In this document: positions 13,642-16,996 of the stretch, in pieces | Position numbering within the stretch: position 1 is the first letter of the stretch | Layout: every line of letters starts with the position of its first letter | Position numbers and translations under genes: made by a program | DNA from: CAXXOK01 sp035353235 | GTDB lineage: Bacteria > Bacillota > Clostridia > Christensenellales > Aristaeellaceae | Reading direction: 5' to 3' | NCBI GenBank assembly: GCA_035353235.1 | Contig: DAOPZG010000050.1 | Location: 1-16,996 of the forward strand | DNA length: 16,996 bases | The notes under the pieces: model-generated | The model's input: the letters and a program-made list of their open reading frames with translations, nothing else | Told to the model about the DNA's origin: nothing | Databases searched by the model: none

Positions 13642-15969
13642 ATGATCACATCCATTAAAAAACGCGACGGTCGCGTGGTAGCCTTCGATCCCAACAAAAT
13701 TGAACAGGCGATTGAGAAAAGCTTTGCCGCAAGCGGCAGCCAGAAAAGCGCCGAGACGGCCCGGGAGTTGGCCGATATTGTGGTTGCGACCCTGGAGAAT
13801 GACGAAAACATCCCCAGCGTACCCGGTGTGGAGCAGGTGCAGGACGCGGTGGAAAAGGTGCTGATCGAGCACGGCTTTGTGCGCTCGGCCAAAGCTTATA
13901 TTCTGTACCGTGCGGAGCGCAGCCGCGTGCGCGAAATGAACACGCGCCTGATGAAAACTTTCGAGGACATCTGTTTTAAGGATGCCAAAGACAGCGATAT
14001 CAAGCGCGAGAACGCCAACATCAACGGCGATACCGCCATGGGCGCGATGCTCAAGTTTGGCAGCGAGGGCAGCAAGCAGTTCTACGATATGTACGTGCTC
14101 AACCCTCGCCATGCCAAGGCGCACCGCGAAGGGGACATCCATATCCATGACCTGGATTTTTATACCCTCACCACCACCTGCACGCAGATTGATCTGCTCA
14201 CCCTGTTTGACGGCGGTTTTTCCACCGGCCACGGGGTGCTGCGTGAACCGAACGATATTTACAGCTATTCCGCGCTTTGCTGCATCGCGATTCAAGCCAA
14301 CCAGAACGACCAGCACGGCGGCCAGAGCATCGTAAACTTTGACTACGGCATGGCCCCCGGGGTAAAGAAAACATATGTGAAGCGCTACCGCGACAATCTG
14401 GTTCGCGCGGCCGAACTGCTGCTGAACCTTGCGGAGCCGCTGGAAGCCGCAAAAAAACTGCTGGCGGAGGTGGAAGCCGAAACCGGTAAGAAACCGGAAC
14501 TGGTAGCGGACGAAACGTTCGATGCGTCCGTTCGCAAGCACCTTTCCGAACTGTGCCCCACGGCGGATGACGCGACCCTCGACCGTGTGCTGGCGTTTAC
14601 CCGCGAGCATGCCGAGCAGGAAACCGACCGTGCCACTTATCAGGCCATGGAGGCGCTGATCCATAACCTGAACACCATGAACAGCCGGGCGGGCGCGCAG
14701 GTGCCTTTCTCCTCCGTAAACTATGGCATGGATACTTCTCCCGAAGGCCGCATGGTGATGCGCAACCTTCTGCTGTCTACCGAGTCGGGTCTGGGCAACG
14801 GCGAAACGCCGATTTTCCCCATCCAGATTTTCCGCGTAAAGGAAGGGGTCAATTTTAACCCGGGCGAACCGAACTACGACCTGTACCGGCTGGCCATCCG
14901 CACCAGCGCCAAGCGGCTTTTCCCCAACTTCAGCTTTGTGGACGCGCCGTTCAACCTGAAGTATTACAAGGAAGGCCACCCGGAAACCGAGATCGCCTAC
15001 ATGGGCTGCCGTACCCGCGTAGTCGGCAACGTGTACGATCCGACCCGTGAAATTTGCCCCCGCCGCGGCAACCTGAGCTTTACCTCGGTCAACCTGCCGC
15101 GCATCGCTATCAAGGCCAAGGGCGATATTCCGTGGTTCTTCGAGGAACTGGATCGTACGCTGCAGCTTGTGGCGGACCAGCTGCAGGAGCGGTTTGAGAT
15201 TATCGCCAATAAAAAGGTGAAAAACTTCCCCTTCCTGATGGGCGAGGGTGTGTGGCTGGACAGCGAAAAGCTGGACTGGGACGACTCCATCCGCGAGGTG
15301 CTTAAGCACGGCACGCTTTCCATCGGCTTTATCGGCCTTGCGGAAACACTGGTGGCGCTGCGCGGCAAACACCACGGCGAGGACCCGGACAGCCAGAACC
15401 TCGGGCTGGAGATTGTGGGCAGCATCCGGAAGTTCTGCGACGACATGAGCGCGAAAACGCACATGAACTATACCTGCCTTGCCACCCCCGCCGAAGGGCT
15501 AAGCGGCCGTTTCGTGCGGCTGGATCGGGAACGCTTCGGGGTAATCAAGGGCGTAACAGACCGGGAATACTATACCAACAGCTTCCATGTGCCGGTTTAC
15601 TTCCCCATCAACGCTTTCCAGAAGATCGCTATCGAAGCCCCGTACCATGCGCTGACTAATGCCGGACACATCAGCTATGTGGAGATGGACGGCGATCCCA
15701 CCAAGAACCTGGAAGCGTTTGAAAAAGTGGTGCGCTACATGCACGATCAGGGCATCGGTTACGGCAGCATCAACCATCCGGTGGATCGCGACCCGGTTTG
15801 CGGGTTTAACGGCATCATCGGGGATTGCTGCCCCAAGTGCGGCCGTACCGAGGACGGGCACGCTTTCGAGCGGATCCGCCGCATCACCGGCTACCTCGTG
15901 GGCACGCTGGACCGTTTTAACGACGCAAAGCGCGCCGAAGAGCGCGACCGTGTGAAACACCAGATTTAA
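13642..15969 (+). CDS. nrdD: Anaerobic ribonucleoside-triphosphate reductase
   Basis: This 775-aa class III reductase converts NTPs to dNTPs under anoxia, using a glycyl radical placed by NrdG. An ATP-cone (residues ~1-92, start ITSIKKRDGRVVAFDPNKI) gives allosteric control. The catalytic ten-stranded barrel holds TTTCTQIDLLTLFDGGFSTGHG, YSALCCIAIQANQNDQHGGQ and NTMNSRAGAQVPFSSVNYG. The C-terminus has a zinc-type Cys cluster (C720, C729, C730, C733) and the radical-site segment RRITGYLVGTL with G750, followed by LDRFNDAKRAEERDRVKH. The ATG at 13642 is set by AGGAGG 8 nt upstream, and the 44-residue extension to 13510 is leader sequence. The gene stands alone: no nrdG follows within the window. 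The promoter carries tandem NrdR-type sites and a DnaA-box array, so regulation by dATP/ATP status and replication is likely. Confidence 0.97.
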   Translation: MITSIKKRDGRVVAFDPNKIEQAIEKSFAASGSQKSAETARELADIVVATLENDENIPSVPGVEQVQDAVEKVLIEHGFVRSAKAYILYRAERSRVREMNTRLMKTFEDICFKDAKDSDIKRENANINGDTAMGAMLKFGSEGSKQFYDMYVLNPRHAKAHREGDIHIHDLDFYTLTTTCTQIDLLTLFDGGFSTGHGVLREPNDIYSYSALCCIAIQANQNDQHGGQSIVNFDYGMAPGVKKTYVKRYRDNLVRAAELLLNLAEPLEAAKKLLAEVEAETGKKPELVADETFDASVRKHLSELCPTADDATLDRVLAFTREHAEQETDRATYQAMEALIHNLNTMNSRAGAQVPFSSVNYGMDTSPEGRMVMRNLLLSTESGLGNGETPIFPIQIFRVKEGVNFNPGEPNYDLYRLAIRTSAKRLFPNFSFVDAPFNLKYYKEGHPETEIAYMGCRTRVVGNVYDPTREICPRRGNLSFTSVNLPRIAIKAKGDIPWFFEELDRTLQLVADQLQERFEIIANKKVKNFPFLMGEGVWLDSEKLDWDDSIREVLKHGTLSIGFIGLAETLVALRGKHHGEDPDSQNLGLEIVGSIRKFCDDMSAKTHMNYTCLATPAEGLSGRFVRLDRERFGVIKGVTDREYYTNSFHVPVYFPINAFQKIAIEAPYHALTNAGHISYVEMDGDPTKNLEAFEKVVRYMHDQGIGYGSINHPVDRDPVCGFNGIIGDCCPKCGRTEDGHAFERIRRITGYLVGTLDRFNDAKRAEERDRVKHQI

Positions 15970-15979
15970 TCCTGTCCTC

Positions 15980-16036
15980 AAACCACCGCGGAGGCGGGCG
16001 CGTACAACTATGTACGGCCCGCCCCTGCGGTGGTTT
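15980..16036 (+). terminator. Terminator of nrdD
   Basis: A long two-part hairpin lies 11 nt past the stop. The outer stem AAACCACCGC/GCGGTGGTTT is perfect, and the inner GGCGGGC and GTACA arms pair around ACTA. It ends in TTTTG. The minus-strand tail is less T-rich, so it may partly stop the convergent flippase-like gene. Confidence 0.85.
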
Positions 16037-16122
16037 TGTCATCCTGTACGGAATCAGAACGTGTGGTGCCGTTTTTTGGAATGTCCGGGCGTAAAGGAAC
16101 GGGGGGGTCAAAGCGGCCGGGT

Positions 16123-16996
16123 TCAGGGCTCCGTCTGTGCCGGGGGAACTGTCGGCGCCGCTCTGCGTTTATCCATCGCGGTAAAGGCAAGCCCGAACAG
16201 AATCCCCGCATAGTAAGTAAGCAATCGCCATATAAGCATTGCCGGCGCCGCCGCGCCCGCCGGGAAGAACGGCGAAAAGAACAGGTAAAAACTGCCCTCC
16301 GCGCCGCCTGAAGAGCCGGGAACCGGCACGAACATACTGGCGAAGTATACGAACGTGGCTGCGGCGATCAGCCGCACGACCGATTCGCCATAGAAACCGA
16401 AACTACGGTACAGGCAGTAGGGTACGATAAAGTAACAGGTAAGCTGCAACAGCGTGAACACCACGACGGCCAGACAACGGAAAAACGAGCTGCCAAGGCG
16501 ACCGGCGCTGGCGAAGTAATTTTCAAAAGTGGCGTCCATTTTATCCCGCAGGCGTTGCTCGTCCTTGCACAGGCGCATCCGGTGCAGCTGATGTACCAGC
16601 CAGTAACCCAGCCGGGTCGTCAGTTTCCGGTTGATGGTAAACAGCATCAGCCCCGCGATAAACAACATGCTGACCGCCATGGCAAAAAGCACGATAAACG
16701 AGAAATTGCTCACATACTGCTGAAAATATGGCAGTTCCCAAACGACCATTACCAATGCGTAGATTGTGATGGCGATCTGGTTAAGCATCGTTTTCACAAC
16801 AACCACCGAGGTAGCCGTGCCGGTATCCATGCCCTGCCGGTTCAGCGATACCACCTGCATGGGTTGCCCACCTGTGGCGGAGGGGGTCAGGTTGCTGTAT
16901 AAAACCCCGACCATCGTTGTGATGAAGGAGGAGAAGTAGCGCCGACCCGGCTGGTGCGGCAAGGTAAGCGTATGCAAAGCCAGGCTGTCGAATGCC
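16123..16996 (-). CDS. Flippase-like / lysylphosphatidylglycerol-synthase transmembrane-family protein (N-terminus outside window)
   Basis: The frame is open to the right edge, so the true start lies outside; 291 codons are visible. The family signature SNLTPSATGGQPMQVVSLNRQG is followed by about six predicted helices, for example IAITIYALVMVVW, FIVLFAMAVSMLFIAGLMLF and CLAVVVFTLLQLTCYFIVPYCLY. The second signature VPVPGSSGGAEGSFYLFFSPFF precedes the last helix. This is the LPG-synthase-TM (UPF0104/AglD2-like) family. Members lacking the C-terminal aminoacyl-transferase domain, as here (stop soon after the last helix, tail PTVPPAQTEP), are probably lipid-linked-substrate flippases. The substrate is unknown. 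It is convergent with nrdD, with the nrdD terminator between them. Confidence 0.88.
   Translation of the reverse strand, partial: AFDSLALHTLTLPHQPGRRYFSSFITTMVGVLYSNLTPSATGGQPMQVVSLNRQGMDTGTATSVVVVKTMLNQIAITIYALVMVVWELPYFQQYVSNFSFIVLFAMAVSMLFIAGLMLFTINRKLTTRLGYWLVHQLHRMRLCKDEQRLRDKMDATFENYFASAGRLGSSFFRCLAVVVFTLLQLTCYFIVPYCLYRSFGFYGESVVRLIAAATFVYFASMFVPVPGSSGGAEGSFYLFFSPFFPAGAAAPAMLIWRLLTYYAGILFGLAFTAMDKRRAAPTVPPAQTEP

Noticed and set aside
13591..15462. 623-codon open frame antisense to nrdD
   Set aside because: It lies wholly opposite a textbook NrdD, has no ribosome binding site or recognisable domain, and is a by-product of GC-rich codon use.

Overview
The window looks like chromosomal DNA from an uncultured, moderately GC-rich anaerobic Clostridia-type Firmicute. 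The evidence is oxygen-sensitive class III ribonucleotide reductase (NrdD), the tilS-hpt pair, a BaiN/HI0933-type flavoprotein, an MMPL transporter paired with a secreted heptad-repeat partner, AGGAGG-type ribosome binding sites, and promoters close to the sigma-A consensus. No transposase, integrase, rRNA or CRISPR array is visible. The organism is inferred; nothing here fixes a genus.

Layout, left to right. (1) 1-255: the 3' part of a tRNA-Arg(ACG), its terminator, and a gene-free stretch. (2) 256-1668: a C-terminal remnant of what looks like a sugar-type solute-binding protein, abutting an AraC-family regulator whose last ~33 codons run out of frame into the remnant, with the regulator's promoter and structured leader. 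(3) 1807-6866: a FadR-like GntR regulator (-) divergent from a two-gene operon (+) encoding an MMPL/RND transporter and an exported heptad-repeat coiled-coil protein. The operon promoter carries a perfect FadR-type operator at its start point. (4) 7030-8973: a secreted alpha/beta-hydrolase (-), convergent with that operon across a 17-bp-stem terminator. (5) 9333-12804: a leftward run of BaiN-like flavoprotein, tilS and hpt, closed by a strong terminator. (6) 12805-13641: an ~840-bp gene-free divergent region with many DnaA-box-like motifs in 11-12-bp steps, then a perfect TTGACA-17-TATAAT promoter overlapped by two NrdR-box candidates 32 bp apart. (7) 13642-16036: nrdD and its terminator. (8) 16123-16996: a flippase-like/LPG-synthase-type membrane protein (-) cut by the right edge.

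How the parts work together. The GntR/MMPL/heptad-protein block reads as a self-contained, probably lipid- or amphiphile-responsive envelope export unit. tilS-hpt is housekeeping (tRNA-Ile decoding and purine salvage). The nrdD control region combines a strong core promoter, apparent NrdR repression sites and a DnaA-box array, which suggests that dNTP synthesis is tied both to nucleotide pools and to replication initiation. This regulatory region and the FadR-type operator are the most interesting items. I see no clearly new multi-gene system.
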